Counted from the stretch's first letter, positions 16,494 through 26,092 are shown. The stretch is 36,111 bases of DNA from an uncultured SAR86 cluster bacterium (GCA_902578495.1 CACHCY010000008.1:1-36111), one strand, 5' to 3'. The notes: a model not told the origin generated them from the sequence alone. Numbers and translations are program-made.

Positions 16494-16933
16494 GAATTAT
16501 AAATTTATCCTTTTTTTTACTAATCATTACGGCATGCTCTGAATCAGATCTTATGATTCATAAACAAAATGGTTTGATGCTGGAAGATTTAAAGGAAAAG
16601 AACACAGTGATAAATTTTTGGGCAGACTGGTGCCCACCTTGTATTAAAGAGATTCCTGAATTGAATGCTTTATATGAAGAGAATAAAGATGAACTTAATG
16701 TTTACTTATTTCACTTCGATGAACTTGCTGGAGCAGAATTAGACGAACAACTGTTAAGGTTCAATGCAAGGATTCCCTCTCTCTTAACAAGTCCTTATCA
16801 AATCTTTGGAATTGACATTCCAGAAACCCTTCCCGTGACGGTAATCATTGATAGAGATTTAAATGTGAAAGAAGTTTTGAGAGGTCCACAAACAAAAGAA
16901 TCAATAATCCAAAGATTGGAGCTCATTAATTAG
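16490..16933 (+). CDS. TlpA-like thioredoxin-family lipoprotein
   Basis: A 147-residue protein with a lipoprotein signal (1-15, L-I-I-T-A-C16) and a thioredoxin domain holding the redox pair W47-C48-P-P-C51 in NFWADWCPPCIKEIP. A cis-Pro is seen in ETLPVTVIIDRD. It should work in the periplasm as a membrane-tethered TlpA/ResA-type reductase; the partner is unknown and no cytochrome c maturation gene is near. The DsbD-like protein at 1120-3123 could supply electrons. It overlaps hda by ATGA. The last 33 nt overlap the end of the convergent peptidase gene, the longest 3' overlap in the window. Confidence 0.88.
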   Translation: MRIINLSFFLLIITACSESDLMIHKQNGLMLEDLKEKNTVINFWADWCPPCIKEIPELNALYEENKDELNVYLFHFDELAGAELDEQLLRFNARIPSLLTSPYQIFGIDIPETLPVTVIIDRDLNVKEVLRGPQTKESIIQRLELIN

Positions 16934-17713
16934 ACCTTCGGGATCAATTCTTCTTTCCTTAATGAAGATTTCAAAATGTAAATGAGGGCCGGTCACCCTT
17001 CCTGAAGAACCAACGGTTCCAATTAGTTGACCCTTTTCAAGATATTCATTCTCGTTTACAAATATCTCATTTAAATGAGAATAAGAAGAAAGAAATCCAT
17101 TCCCATGATCAAGAATTATATTGTTCCCTTTGTAAAAAAGGTTTCCTACAAAAATGACTCTTCCATTTAATGGAGCAATTATTTTTGTACCTTCTTTGTT
17201 AGCAATATCAAGACCGAGATGGCGGTTTCTAGGAGAACCATTTATAAATCTACGCAATCCAAATCTACTCGAAATATAACCAGAAACTGGCTGAATCATA
17301 GGCCAATTTAAATTTATTTGATCTGAGTTAACTGCATATTTGGAATTTAATATTTCTTGTTCTTCTCTTATTCTTTTCCTTGATTCAGGAGATATTTTTA
17401 TAAAATTTTGATCCTCTATAGTAATTCTGGATTCCCTAAATTTTTTTTCTTGAATAACAAAAACTCTATCAGAAACATAAATTCTTTGGTTTTTAAGCTC
17501 CAATGGGACTGGGTAAACAAAAGTAAAGGTTTTATCGCTGTTAAAACACTGAATACCTTGAAAATTTTCCTGATAATCATTTGAAGTAACTGTTACGTGT
17601 CCGCCTGGAACAAGATTAGATTTAGGAAAGTTACAGTCGTTTTTAAGACTTATTATTTTATTTGAACAGGAAATAACAATTAAAAATATTATCGGCAATA
17701 ATTTTCTAATCAT
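16901..17713 (-). CDS. M23 family metallopeptidase lipoprotein
   Basis: A 270-residue envelope protein with a lipoprotein signal (V-I-S-C16) and a C-terminal lysostaphin-type M23 domain. Zinc and catalytic residues are present: H165-x3-D169 in RHLGLDIA, then H-x-H (H244, H246) in GPHLHFEIF. The N-terminal 130 residues include a beta-rich segment (VPGGHVTVTSND) like that of LysM-free peptidoglycan hydrolases, with no LysM repeat seen. It should cut peptidoglycan peptides, and since all residues are conserved it is likely active rather than a NlpD/EnvC-type activator. It overlaps xseA by 8 nt and tlpA (convergent) by 33 nt. Confidence 0.9.
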   Translation of the reverse strand: MIRKLLPIIFLIVISCSNKIISLKNDCNFPKSNLVPGGHVTVTSNDYQENFQGIQCFNSDKTFTFVYPVPLELKNQRIYVSDRVFVIQEKKFRESRITIEDQNFIKISPESRKRIREEQEILNSKYAVNSDQINLNWPMIQPVSGYISSRFGLRRFINGSPRNRHLGLDIANKEGTKIIAPLNGRVIFVGNLFYKGNNIILDHGNGFLSSYSHLNEIFVNENEYLEKGQLIGTVGSSGRVTGPHLHFEIFIKERRIDPEGLINELQSLDY

Positions 17714-19064
17714 TATTTATATTTGTAACATCAGCTTCATAGGATATTTTCGCAGAAGTGACAGATATTTTATCTTCCAAAGAAATATCATCTATTGATT
17801 TGACCACAACTCCTTTTTTATTCCTGACAATTGAATAACCTCTTTCTAAAACATTGAAAGGACTTAGTTGCTCAATCTGTGAAGAATACGATGTGATGAG
17901 ATTTTGTTTCTCACTAAGATGCTTTGAATAAAGCGTTTTAATTTTTGATAAATTATCATCTATATTTTCTTTAAATCGAGCCAATTTAGAATTTGGGTTT
18001 AATAAATCTATGGATCTTTTTGAGAAATTTATGATTTCCCTCATTTTATTGAATCCACTCAAAAAAGAATTATGCAATCTAAGAGTGCTCTCATCTAGCT
18101 TAAGAAAATTTTCATTTATTTTATTCAATGGGTTAATAATTCTTTGACTAAGGTTTTTAACTTCTTGATTAAGAAAATTTAAATTATTAAAAAAAACCTT
18201 ATTTAAAAATTTTTCATAATTTTCTATAGAATTAGAAATTTGAAATATTTCTGAAGAAATAATTTCCGCAGCACCGGACGGAGTTGGTGCCCTTAAGTCA
18301 CAAACAAAATCACATATTGTAAAATCTGTCTCATGACCAATTGCACTTATAGTAGGAATATTTAGTTTAGATATTGCTAAAGCAATTTTTTCTGAATTAA
18401 AAACCCAAAGATCTTCAATTGATCCTCCGCCTCTGGCAAATACAAGCAAATCATATTTATATTGTGGTTGAATTTTATTTATCAGATTTAAGTTGTTAAG
18501 GATACTCTGTTCTGCTTCCTCTCCTTGAACAAGAGATGAGAATAAATTGACCTCAATATTCGGGGCTCTTCTATTTAAGACATTCTTAATATCTTGAAGA
18601 ACCGCTCCTTTTTCAGATGTAATCAATGCAATTTTTTGAGGATAGCTAGGTATTTCTAATTTGTTGCTTTCATCAAACAATCCTTGATTGCTCAGTCTAG
18701 TTTTAAGTTTTTCATATTCTTCATAAAGCTTTCCAATCCCATCTTTTTCAAGTGATTCAACTTGAAACTGATAATTTCCTCTTGCCAAATACATTGAAGC
18801 ACTGCCTAAAGCAATGAATTCATCTCCTTCCTTGGGGATAAAATTTAATAATGAATTTTTGAACTTAAACATAACACATTGAATTTGAGATTCCTCATCT
18901 TTAAGAGTGAAATACCAATGCCCAGATGGATAAGATTTAAAATTTGATATCTCTCCTTTTATCCAGATATCTGAAAATGAATTTTCTAAAGTTTTTTTTG
19001 CTGAATTATTTAATTCGCTAACTGTGAAGATGTATCTATTGTCCTTTTGATCATTCCAGTTCAT
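17706..19064 (-). CDS. xseA: Exodeoxyribonuclease VII large subunit
   Basis: XseA is the catalytic subunit of exonuclease VII, which degrades single-stranded DNA from both ends. The 452-residue protein has the N-terminal OB fold (FTVSELNNSAKKTLENSF..IWIKGEISNFK..SGHWYFTLKD), the catalytic core with IALITSEKGAVLQDI, FARGGGSIEDLWVFNSE and AIGHETDFTICDFVCDLRAPTPSGAAE, a long coiled-coil region (about 275-390) and a C-terminal GYSIV strand. The small subunit xseB is not adjacent. Start ATG at 19064 follows a minus-strand TATACT by six bases, predicting a leaderless message. It is coupled to the M23 lipoprotein gene downstream. Confidence 0.95.
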   Translation of the reverse strand: MNWNDQKDNRYIFTVSELNNSAKKTLENSFSDIWIKGEISNFKSYPSGHWYFTLKDEESQIQCVMFKFKNSLLNFIPKEGDEFIALGSASMYLARGNYQFQVESLEKDGIGKLYEEYEKLKTRLSNQGLFDESNKLEIPSYPQKIALITSEKGAVLQDIKNVLNRRAPNIEVNLFSSLVQGEEAEQSILNNLNLINKIQPQYKYDLLVFARGGGSIEDLWVFNSEKIALAISKLNIPTISAIGHETDFTICDFVCDLRAPTPSGAAEIISSEIFQISNSIENYEKFLNKVFFNNLNFLNQEVKNLSQRIINPLNKINENFLKLDESTLRLHNSFLSGFNKMREIINFSKRSIDLLNPNSKLARFKENIDDNLSKIKTLYSKHLSEKQNLITSYSSQIEQLSPFNVLERGYSIVRNKKGVVVKSIDDISLEDKISVTSAKISYEADVTNINND

Positions 19065-19070
19065 TAGTGC

Positions 19071-19078
19071 AGTATAGC
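19071..19078. promoter_or_regulatory. Overlapping -10 elements of xseA and the EamA transporter gene
   Basis: AGTATAGC reads TATACT on the minus strand (19076-19071), six bases before the xseA ATG, and TATAGC on the plus strand (19073-19078), ahead of the transporter gene. The whole gap is about 37 nt. The plus-strand box is weak. Confidence 0.35.
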
Positions 19079-19101
19079 TAATCTTGAATAAATGCTTAAA
19101 G

Positions 19102-19995
19102 ATGAGTGTTCAAAATAAATATCCTTTTTACCTTTCCACGGTAATCGGTGCGATTTTAATTGGATTAGCTCCAATACTTATGCGTTACAGTGAAGTTTCT
19201 CCCTCGATGACAGGGTTTTATCGTTTCTTTTTTGCTTTCTTAATTTTGCTGATTTACGGAGTTATTAAAGGCAAGAAATTTTTTGTAAATACAAATCTTT
19301 TTATTCTTGCATTACCTGGAATTTTTTTTGGTGCAGACATTGCACTGTGGCATACGGCAATCATGATCACTCCTGTAACTAATGCGGCTTTGTTAGTTAA
19401 CACTGCGCCTATATACGTCGGAATCATATCCTTTTTATTTTTTAAGGAAAGAATTAGTAAATTGTTTCTAATCTCCTTAATTCTTTCATTTATAGGCGTT
19501 AGCTTAATTATTTTTAACCTTCAAAATTTTGATGTTTTTTTAGGCAAAAACCTTAGTGGCGATTTACTTTCTTTGCTGGCTGCAGTTTTTTACGCAGGAT
19601 ATTTGGTGTCTGTGAGAAGACTATCCAGCAATTTAGATACATTTCAGCTCATGCTTTACTCAGCTTTGTTTGGGTGCATTCCTCTTTTAGCTCTTGGTTT
19701 TTTTGAGACCGGTATAAAGTTCCCAATTTCTCTTCAGGGATTAGGGAATCTTTTATTACAGTCCACGCTGGTTCAAATCATTGGACAAGGATTAGTCATT
19801 TATGGCTTATCTCAGATAAGCGCGCAATTCACATCTCTCATTTTGCTTTTACAAGTTTTAACGGCAGCAATATTGAGTATGTTTCTCTTTAATGAACTTC
19901 TCTTATTTCAACAGATCTTAGGTGGTATTATTTTGATTATAGGAATTTATATTGCGGGATTAAACGAGAGAAAGAGTAATCATGACAAAAAATGA
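19102..19995 (+). CDS. EamA-family (DMT) transporter
   Basis: A 297-residue inner-membrane protein of the drug/metabolite transporter superfamily, with ten predicted hydrophobic helices in two EamA repeats. Typical signatures are LAPILMRYSEVSPSMTGFYRFFFAF in the first repeat and the duplicated pattern in the second half (GDLLSLLAAVFYAGYLVSVRR, then LLLQVLTAAILSMFLFNE). The substrate is unknown. The start codon of the AtuA-family gene lies 14 nt before its stop, so the two are translationally coupled; import or export of a substrate of that pathway is plausible. I use ATG at 19102; a TTG at 19084 would add six residues. Confidence 0.88.
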   Translation: MSVQNKYPFYLSTVIGAILIGLAPILMRYSEVSPSMTGFYRFFFAFLILLIYGVIKGKKFFVNTNLFILALPGIFFGADIALWHTAIMITPVTNAALLVNTAPIYVGIISFLFFKERISKLFLISLILSFIGVSLIIFNLQNFDVFLGKNLSGDLLSLLAAVFYAGYLVSVRRLSSNLDTFQLMLYSALFGCIPLLALGFFETGIKFPISLQGLGNLLLQSTLVQIIGQGLVIYGLSQISAQFTSLILLLQVLTAAILSMFLFNELLLFQQILGGIILIIGIYIAGLNERKSNHDKK

Positions 19996-21748
19996 AGTAA
20001 TAAAAATTGCAAATTGCAGCGGTTTCTATGGAGATAAACTCTCTGCTGCTAAGGATATGGTTGATGGAGGTCCGATAGATGTTCTAACTGGAGATTACTT
20101 GGCTGAATTAACTATGACCATTCTTTATAACCAAAAGCTTAAAAGAGGTGAAGATCATGGTTATGTGGGAACCTTTTTAAAACAATTTAAGGATGTAGCC
20201 GAAAAATGTCAGCAAGAAGGAATAAAAATTGTTACTAATGCAGGGGGATTAAACCCAAAAGGCATGGCTTCAATGATTGAAGACATGGTTTCAGAACTCA
20301 ACTTAGAGTTAAAAGTAGCTTATATCGATGGTGATGACCTTATGCCTGAATTATCAAAGTTAAATGAATCAGGAGAGGAAATAAAAAATATTGATACGAA
20401 TGTGTCTTTTTTTGATTATGATAAAAAAGCTGTAACTGCAAATGCTTACTTTGGCGCTTGGGGTATTAAAGAAGCGCTAGACTCAGGCGCAGATGTGGTT
20501 ATTTGTCCAAGAGTCACAGATGCTGCGGTAGTAATTGGTCCTGCTGCCTGGAAGTTCAATTGGCAAAGAAATGACTATGATAAATTAGCTGGCGCTCTTG
20601 CAGCTGGCCACCTTATAGAATGTGGGGCACAAGTTACCGGAGGTAATTATTCATTCTTTAGAGAAGTGCCTTCATTCAGTAACGTTGGTTATCCTATTGC
20701 AGAAATAGAAGAGGATGGAAATTTTACAATTACTAAACATCCTAATACCGGAGGATTGGTTTCTGTTGGTACTGTAACGGCTCAACTGCTATATGAAATA
20801 AGCAGTCCCGCTTATATCAATCCTGATGTGATTGCCAATTTTGATACTCTAAAAATCGAACAAGAATCAAACGATAGAGTTTACGTCAGTGGTTGCAAAG
20901 GAAGCAGCCCTCCAGACAAACATAAGGTTTGCATTAATTTAGCTGGAGGTTTCAGAAACGGAATTGAACTTTTATTAACAGGTTTAGATATAGAAGAAAA
21001 AGCAGATTTGATTACTGATTCAATTTTCGAAAATGTAGGCGGAAGAGAACAATTTGACAAGGTAGACGTTCAACTCCACAGAACCGATAAAATTAATCCA
21101 AATAGCAATGAGGAGGCCCAAGCATTCTTAAGAATTGATGTTATGTCTAAGGATGCCGATAAAGTTGGCAGACTATTCAATGCAAAAATTGTAGAACTAG
21201 CTTTAGCAAATTTTCCTGGCTGGACAGGAAGAAGTGGGGTAGTACCTAGCGGACCTTTCATAGAATATTGGCCAGCTTTAGTCGACAGCAAATTTGTTAG
21301 GGAACAAGTTCATTTTCTAGGAGAGACGAAAGAAGTGGTTCCAACCAGCCAGCTTGATTACGAAGAGATTCTCTATCAAAAAGAACCTTATTCTAATCCA
21401 GAAGTTGATAAAACAATTCTGGAGGAAGTTCCATTTGGCAATCTTTACGGAACACGTTCAGGCGACAAGGGTGGATGTGCGAATGTTGGAGTTTGGGCAA
21501 AAAATAAAGACAGTTATGCTTTCCTGTATGATTTTTTAACTGTAGACAAATTTAAGGAATTATTGCCTGATCTAAGTAACTTTGAAATTGAAAGGTATGA
21601 ATTACCAAACATTCTTTCACTTAATTTTTATGTCCGTGGAATTCTACAAGATGGAGTTTCTTCTTCGACTAGAATGGATCCTCAAGCTAAATCACTCGGG
21701 GAATATTTAAGGGCAAAAATAATTCAAGCACCCAAACAACTTTTATAG
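19982..21748 (+). CDS. atuA: AtuA-family protein (DUF1446, acyclic terpene utilisation)
   Basis: A 588-residue protein of the AtuA/DUF1446 family, with the N-terminal block IANCSGFYGDKLSAAKDMV..GPIDVLTGDYLAELTM, then TNAGGLNPKG, DVVICPRVTDAA, ECGAQVTGGNY and the C-terminal AtuA ferredoxin-like part with YGTRSGDKGGCANVGVWAK and a SLNFYVRG strand. The family was named from the Pseudomonas citronellol/geraniol catabolic cluster; its exact reaction is not settled. The neighbours support the assignment: an enoyl-CoA hydratase follows by 8 nt and a biotin-dependent acyl-CoA carboxylase pair converges on it. AtuB, AtuD, AtuG and AtuH counterparts are not in the immediate cluster. Confidence 0.88.
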   Translation: MTKNEVIKIANCSGFYGDKLSAAKDMVDGGPIDVLTGDYLAELTMTILYNQKLKRGEDHGYVGTFLKQFKDVAEKCQQEGIKIVTNAGGLNPKGMASMIEDMVSELNLELKVAYIDGDDLMPELSKLNESGEEIKNIDTNVSFFDYDKKAVTANAYFGAWGIKEALDSGADVVICPRVTDAAVVIGPAAWKFNWQRNDYDKLAGALAAGHLIECGAQVTGGNYSFFREVPSFSNVGYPIAEIEEDGNFTITKHPNTGGLVSVGTVTAQLLYEISSPAYINPDVIANFDTLKIEQESNDRVYVSGCKGSSPPDKHKVCINLAGGFRNGIELLLTGLDIEEKADLITDSIFENVGGREQFDKVDVQLHRTDKINPNSNEEAQAFLRIDVMSKDADKVGRLFNAKIVELALANFPGWTGRSGVVPSGPFIEYWPALVDSKFVREQVHFLGETKEVVPTSQLDYEEILYQKEPYSNPEVDKTILEEVPFGNLYGTRSGDKGGCANVGVWAKNKDSYAFLYDFLTVDKFKELLPDLSNFEIERYELPNILSLNFYVRGILQDGVSSSTRMDPQAKSLGEYLRAKIIQAPKQLL

Positions 21749-21756
21749 GAAAAAAT

Positions 21757-22545
21757 ATGACAGATAAATTATCTTTAGAGGGCTTAAATTTTCAAGCAAC
21801 AAAGTTAAACATTGCCAACAATGTTTTAACTCTTACTCTAAATAGACCAGAGAAAAAGAATGCTTTAAACAACGTCATGATGAATGAAATTAATTATGCT
21901 CTAGCTTACGCAAAACAAGAAAGAAGTATCAGGGTAGTTATCATCGCTGCTGAAGGCGACGTTTTTTGTGCTGGAGCAGATTTAAATAGAAAACAAGAAG
22001 AATCAAATGTTCCCAGAATAGAAGGCTCTGATGACATAAGTATGTCCATAAGACATTTATATAAACCCGTAATTTGCAAAATTCAGGGTTCTGTCCATGC
22101 CGGTGCATTATTGATGGTTACGAATTGCACTCATGCTATTGCAGTGGAAAATGCAAAATTTTCTGCACCAGAAATACTCAGAGGAGTTTGGCCGCATATG
22201 GTAATGGCAGGCCTGTTTAGAGTAATTCCTAAAAGAGCTGGATTAGATTTCTGTATGAGAGGCCAAGCGATTGATGCAAAAAAAGCAGAGGAGTGGGGTT
22301 TAATAAATGAATCTGTACCCAACGATCAGTTAGATGAAAGGGTAGATAGCCTTGCAAGTGACCTTGCTAACCTTGCTCCGGGTACCATGCAATTTGGATT
22401 GGAAGCCTATGTCAATCAGGATGGAATGAATTTTGATGAAGCTTTGCCTTATTTAGGTAAAAAAAGTGCGGAAACCTTTGCGGGTCCAGATGCTCAAGAG
22501 GGCATTTCAGCTTTTTTGGAAAAAAGAGAACCAAAGTGGGATTAA
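21757..22545 (+). CDS. Enoyl-CoA hydratase/isomerase family protein
   Basis: A 262-residue crotonase-fold protein. It has the first oxyanion-hole strand LNRPEKKNALN, the second block VIIAAEGDVFCAGADLNRKQ, and the third region IQGSVHAGALLMVTNCTHAIAVENAKFSAPEILRGVWPHMV. GVWP replaces the more usual G-x-x-P of hydratases, so the chemistry (hydratase, isomerase or lyase) is uncertain. It is encoded 8 nt after the AtuA-family gene with an upstream AGGA, one of the few fair ribosome sites here. By context it is the counterpart of AtuE/LiuC, hydrating a glutaconyl-type acyl-CoA made by the adjacent carboxylase. Its end overlaps the carboxylase alpha gene by 4 nt. Confidence 0.88.
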   Translation: MTDKLSLEGLNFQATKLNIANNVLTLTLNRPEKKNALNNVMMNEINYALAYAKQERSIRVVIIAAEGDVFCAGADLNRKQEESNVPRIEGSDDISMSIRHLYKPVICKIQGSVHAGALLMVTNCTHAIAVENAKFSAPEILRGVWPHMVMAGLFRVIPKRAGLDFCMRGQAIDAKKAEEWGLINESVPNDQLDERVDSLASDLANLAPGTMQFGLEAYVNQDGMNFDEALPYLGKKSAETFAGPDAQEGISAFLEKREPKWD

Positions 22546-24464
22546 TCTTCTAAAATCACTAAAGTTGAGCCGCTCTCAACCTGATCTCCAACAGCAATCA
22601 ATACTTCTTTGACGTTTCCATCACTTGGAGCAGTTACCTTATGCTCCATTTTCATAGCTTCTAGAATAACTAAAGTTTGGCCAGACTTAACAGACTCATT
22701 TTTTTTGACAGGTACATCTACAACTTTTCCAGGCATAGGAGCAGTTAAGCCACCGGCTATTTCGTTTATCGAGCTGGACTCAAACCTTTCTTTCATCTCA
22801 AACAATAAGTCTCCCTTAATGGTTTGAATAAGAAACTTACCTTCATGGTATGTAATTTTTGAAATGATCCTTTTTCCATCAATTTCAATATCTATTGATT
22901 CATCATCAAATTCATAAATTCTTACTGAGGCATCATCTGAAAGACAAAATTCTCCACCTCTTGTTGACTTATATTTGACCTCAATAACATCATCACCAAA
23001 AATTAAATCTACTTTTTGATATGGAAGCCTTGCGTTATGCCAACCAGATTGAATGTTAGAAAGAACACTAGCACTTTCTCTGTTTTTAGCTTGATTCCAC
23101 ATGGCTACCGCAACAGCATGATCAAAAATTTCATTTTCTGATAAATCAATTTCTGTGTTGAGATTTACTCTCTCAACGAAGTCGGTTGTTGTTTTTCCTT
23201 TGAGAAAGTCTTCAGACCTCAAGATTGAAATTAGATAATCTCGGTTTGTCCTCATGCCACCAAAATGACTTCTTTCAAGAGCCAAAGCTAGTTTTTGAGC
23301 AGCTTCCTCTCTAGTTTCAGCATAGGAAATTACCTTTCCAAGCATTGGATCAAAATTTGAGGACACGACAGTTCCTTTTTCAATCCCTACATCCCAGCGC
23401 ACAGAAGGGTTATCGCATGGATCGAAGGCAATTATATCTCCAGTAACTGGGAGAAATTCATTTGCAGGATCTTCAGCATAAAGCCTTACTTCGATTGATG
23501 AACCTATCAACTCAACGTCATCTTGAACAAACTCTAATTCATTGCCTTGAGCAATCTTTATTTGTTCTTTCACAAGATCTAGGCCAGTTACCTCTTCTGT
23601 TACCGGATGTTCTACTTGGAGTCTAGTGTTTACTTCTAAAAAAAAGAATTCTTTGGTTTTATCATCAAATAAAAATTCAACCGTTCCAGCAGATTCATAT
23701 TTAAGTGCAGAAGCAAGCTGAACGGCTGCAGACCCAATTTTGTCTCTGAGCCCTTGATCAATAACTGTAGAAGGAGATTCTTCAACTATTTTTTGATGCC
23801 TTCTTTGAATTGAGCACTCTCTTTCTCCTAAGTGAACAACGTTCCCAAAAGAATCACCTAAAATTTGAATCTCTATGTGACGAGATTTTTTAACATATCT
23901 TTCTAAAAAAACTCTTTTATCACCAAAACCGCTTTCGGCTTCACGTTCTGCCGCTGATATGTTTTCTTTTAATTTTTTGGGATCTTCAACAACTCTCATC
24001 CCTTTACCACCTCCTCCAGCAGAAGCCTTAACAAGAATTGGATATCCAATTTTTTTTGCATCTTTGGCATCAGAGGTCATAGGAAGAGTCGGAACACCAG
24101 CCTTTTCAGCAAGTTTCTTAGAGGTAATTTTATCTCCCATTTTTTTAATGACATTGCCACTTGGTCCTATCCAAATAATCCCTGCTTTTTTGACAGAATT
24201 TGCAAACCCAGCATTTTCAGATAAAAAGCCATATCCTGGATGAATTGCATGAGAACCTGAATTTTTTGCAATAGAAATTATTTCTTTTGCATCCAAATAA
24301 CTGCCTTCCAATTTAAAAGCTTCATCAGCCTCCTTAACATAAGGAGAATTAGCATCATCTTCTGTATAAATAGCAACACAAGAGATTCCCATATCTTGAG
24401 CACTACTGATTACTCTGCTTGCAATTTCTCCTCTATTTGCAATTAGTAATTTTTTAATGATCAT
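22542..24464 (-). CDS. Biotin-dependent acyl-CoA carboxylase alpha subunit (biotin carboxylase + BCCP)
   Basis: A 640-residue fusion of biotin carboxylase, BT linker and biotin carrier domains. Motifs: IANRGEIASRVI start, the ATP-grasp KASAGGGGKGMRVV, the active site ERECSIQRRHQKIVEESPS, FLEVNTRLQVEHPVTE, and the carrier EAMK605MEHK with the biotinyl-lysine 35 residues from the end. It carboxylates biotin with ATP and bicarbonate and passes CO2 to the partner beta subunit, whose stop overlaps its start by ATGA. The architecture equals MCC/GCC/PCC alpha subunits. The AtuA-family gene next door makes geranyl-CoA (AtuF-like) or methylcrotonyl-CoA (LiuD-like) the best substrate guesses; sequence alone does not decide. 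Confidence 0.93.
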   Translation of the reverse strand: MIIKKLLIANRGEIASRVISSAQDMGISCVAIYTEDDANSPYVKEADEAFKLEGSYLDAKEIISIAKNSGSHAIHPGYGFLSENAGFANSVKKAGIIWIGPSGNVIKKMGDKITSKKLAEKAGVPTLPMTSDAKDAKKIGYPILVKASAGGGGKGMRVVEDPKKLKENISAAEREAESGFGDKRVFLERYVKKSRHIEIQILGDSFGNVVHLGERECSIQRRHQKIVEESPSTVIDQGLRDKIGSAAVQLASALKYESAGTVEFLFDDKTKEFFFLEVNTRLQVEHPVTEEVTGLDLVKEQIKIAQGNELEFVQDDVELIGSSIEVRLYAEDPANEFLPVTGDIIAFDPCDNPSVRWDVGIEKGTVVSSNFDPMLGKVISYAETREEAAQKLALALERSHFGGMRTNRDYLISILRSEDFLKGKTTTDFVERVNLNTEIDLSENEIFDHAVAVAMWNQAKNRESASVLSNIQSGWHNARLPYQKVDLIFGDDVIEVKYKSTRGGEFCLSDDASVRIYEFDDESIDIEIDGKRIISKITYHEGKFLIQTIKGDLLFEMKERFESSSINEIAGGLTAPMPGKVVDVPVKKNESVKSGQTLVILEAMKMEHKVTAPSDGNVKEVLIAVGDQVESGSTLVILED

Positions 24465-26092
24465 AGTCTGAAAACTCCAAATCCATCTGACCCCTTAACT
24501 TCTTTATTGTTTACAACAGAAAGGCAAATACCAAGCACTGTCCTGGTATCTCTTGGATCAATAATCCCATCGTCGGAAATTGCACTTGTGGCTATTAAAG
24601 CTTCAGAACCTTTATCATGAGAAATTTTTTGACCTTCTACAATTTTTGCATCCTCTTTTTCATCGAAGGGGAGACCGTCACGCATAGCTTTTGCTCTTCT
24701 TACCATCGACATAACTCCCGCTATTTGTTCTCCTCCCATTACGGCAATCTTTGCTGTTGGCCATAAAAAGGTAAAAGCATTACCAAATTCTCTTCCAGAC
24801 ATAGCATATGTACCAGCACCATAGGAGTTTCCTAGAATAACTGTCAAATGAGGCACTTCAGAATTTGAAACTGCATTAAGCATTTGAGCCCCCTTTTTAA
24901 TCGATCCATTCTGCTCAAATTCTTTTCCAATATTAAAACCTGTAATATTTTGTAAAAAAACAAGAGGGATGCTTATCTGGTTGCATAGTTGAATAAAGTG
25001 GGCTGCCTTTTGAGATGAATCTGGAAATAAGGAACCATTATTTCCCAAAACTCCGACTGTGTGCCCATGAATTTTCATGAAACCGCATATAATTGTAGGA
25101 CCAAAGAGGGGTTTGAATTCTTCAAACCTTGAACCATCTGCTACTCTCGAAATTACTTCGCGAACATCAAATGGTCTTTTCAAGCTTGGATTCACAATAC
25201 CTAATAAGTCTTCTTGATCATTAATAGGCTCTTCATAGATAGAATCAGGAGAATTACCTTCTTTTGACCAATTAAGATGAGACATAACTTCTCTGCCAAT
25301 TCTTATTGCATCCATTTCATCTTTCGCAAAATAGTCCGCTAAACCGGATTTTTCAGCATGCATCTTTGCTCCGCCTAGGCTTTCGGCATCAGATTCTTCA
25401 CCTGTTGCCATTTTAACTAATGGTGGACCACCCAAAAATACTTGAGACTGTTCTTTAACAAAAATATTGTAATCTGACATTCCCGGCTGATAAGCACCTC
25501 CTGCAGTGGAAGATCCAAAAGTAATTGTTACAGTTGGAATACCGAGCTTTGATAGTTCGGTTATCTCATAGAACTGTCTTCCTGACTCAGCAAAATGACC
25601 AACGTTTAAAGCGACTGAAGAACGGTTTCCTCTAGGTCTCAAATCTCCGCCAGCTGATTCAACAAATTGCACAAAAGGAATGCGGCAGTCTCTGGCAATT
25701 TGCATTGCTCTCATCCATTTTTTTACTGAGAACGCTTGCATTGCCCCAGCCAAAACTGTTGGATCATTTGCAAAAATAATACATTCAACACCGGAAGAAA
25801 CACCTATGCCCGCTACGCAACCTCCTCCTACAGGATAGTCAGACATATAACCGGCTAGTGGGCTAATTTCTAAAAATGGACTATCAGGATCTAAAAAATT
25901 AAAAATTCTCTCTCTTACAGGGAGCTTTCCTCTAGCAGCAAGTCTTTCATGATGCCTCGGACCACCGCCAGCTTCAGCTTCATCGAGAAGTTCATCGATC
26001 TCATCAAGCTTTCCGAGCATAGATTTTTTATTTGAAATAAATTCATCATCGTTTAGGTTTAAACGAGTTTTTAATGGTTGTGCTTCTAACAT
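24461..26092 (-). CDS. Acyl-CoA carboxylase carboxyltransferase beta subunit
   Basis: A 543-residue crotonase-superfamily carboxyltransferase. The N-half has RHHERLAARGKLPVRERI, FVESAGGDLRPRGN and the oxyanion GSSTAGGAYQPGMSDY; the C-half has QNITGFNIG, AQMLNAVSNSEVPHLTVI and the second oxyanion GNSYGAGTYAMSGREFG, then FLWPTAKIAVMGGEQIAGVM. It is the partner of the downstream alpha subunit (ATGA coupling). It has the MCC/GCC beta layout. In the family, one active-site position (bulky Phe in MCC, Gly in GCC) separates C5 from C10 substrates, but I cannot align it reliably by eye. The first ATG at 26092 starts MLEAQPLKTRLN, a usual N-terminus. Confidence 0.92.
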   Translation of the reverse strand: MLEAQPLKTRLNLNDDEFISNKKSMLGKLDEIDELLDEAEAGGGPRHHERLAARGKLPVRERIFNFLDPDSPFLEISPLAGYMSDYPVGGGCVAGIGVSSGVECIIFANDPTVLAGAMQAFSVKKWMRAMQIARDCRIPFVQFVESAGGDLRPRGNRSSVALNVGHFAESGRQFYEITELSKLGIPTVTITFGSSTAGGAYQPGMSDYNIFVKEQSQVFLGGPPLVKMATGEESDAESLGGAKMHAEKSGLADYFAKDEMDAIRIGREVMSHLNWSKEGNSPDSIYEEPINDQEDLLGIVNPSLKRPFDVREVISRVADGSRFEEFKPLFGPTIICGFMKIHGHTVGVLGNNGSLFPDSSQKAAHFIQLCNQISIPLVFLQNITGFNIGKEFEQNGSIKKGAQMLNAVSNSEVPHLTVILGNSYGAGTYAMSGREFGNAFTFLWPTAKIAVMGGEQIAGVMSMVRRAKAMRDGLPFDEKEDAKIVEGQKISHDKGSEALIATSAISDDGIIDPRDTRTVLGICLSVVNNKEVKGSDGFGVFRL

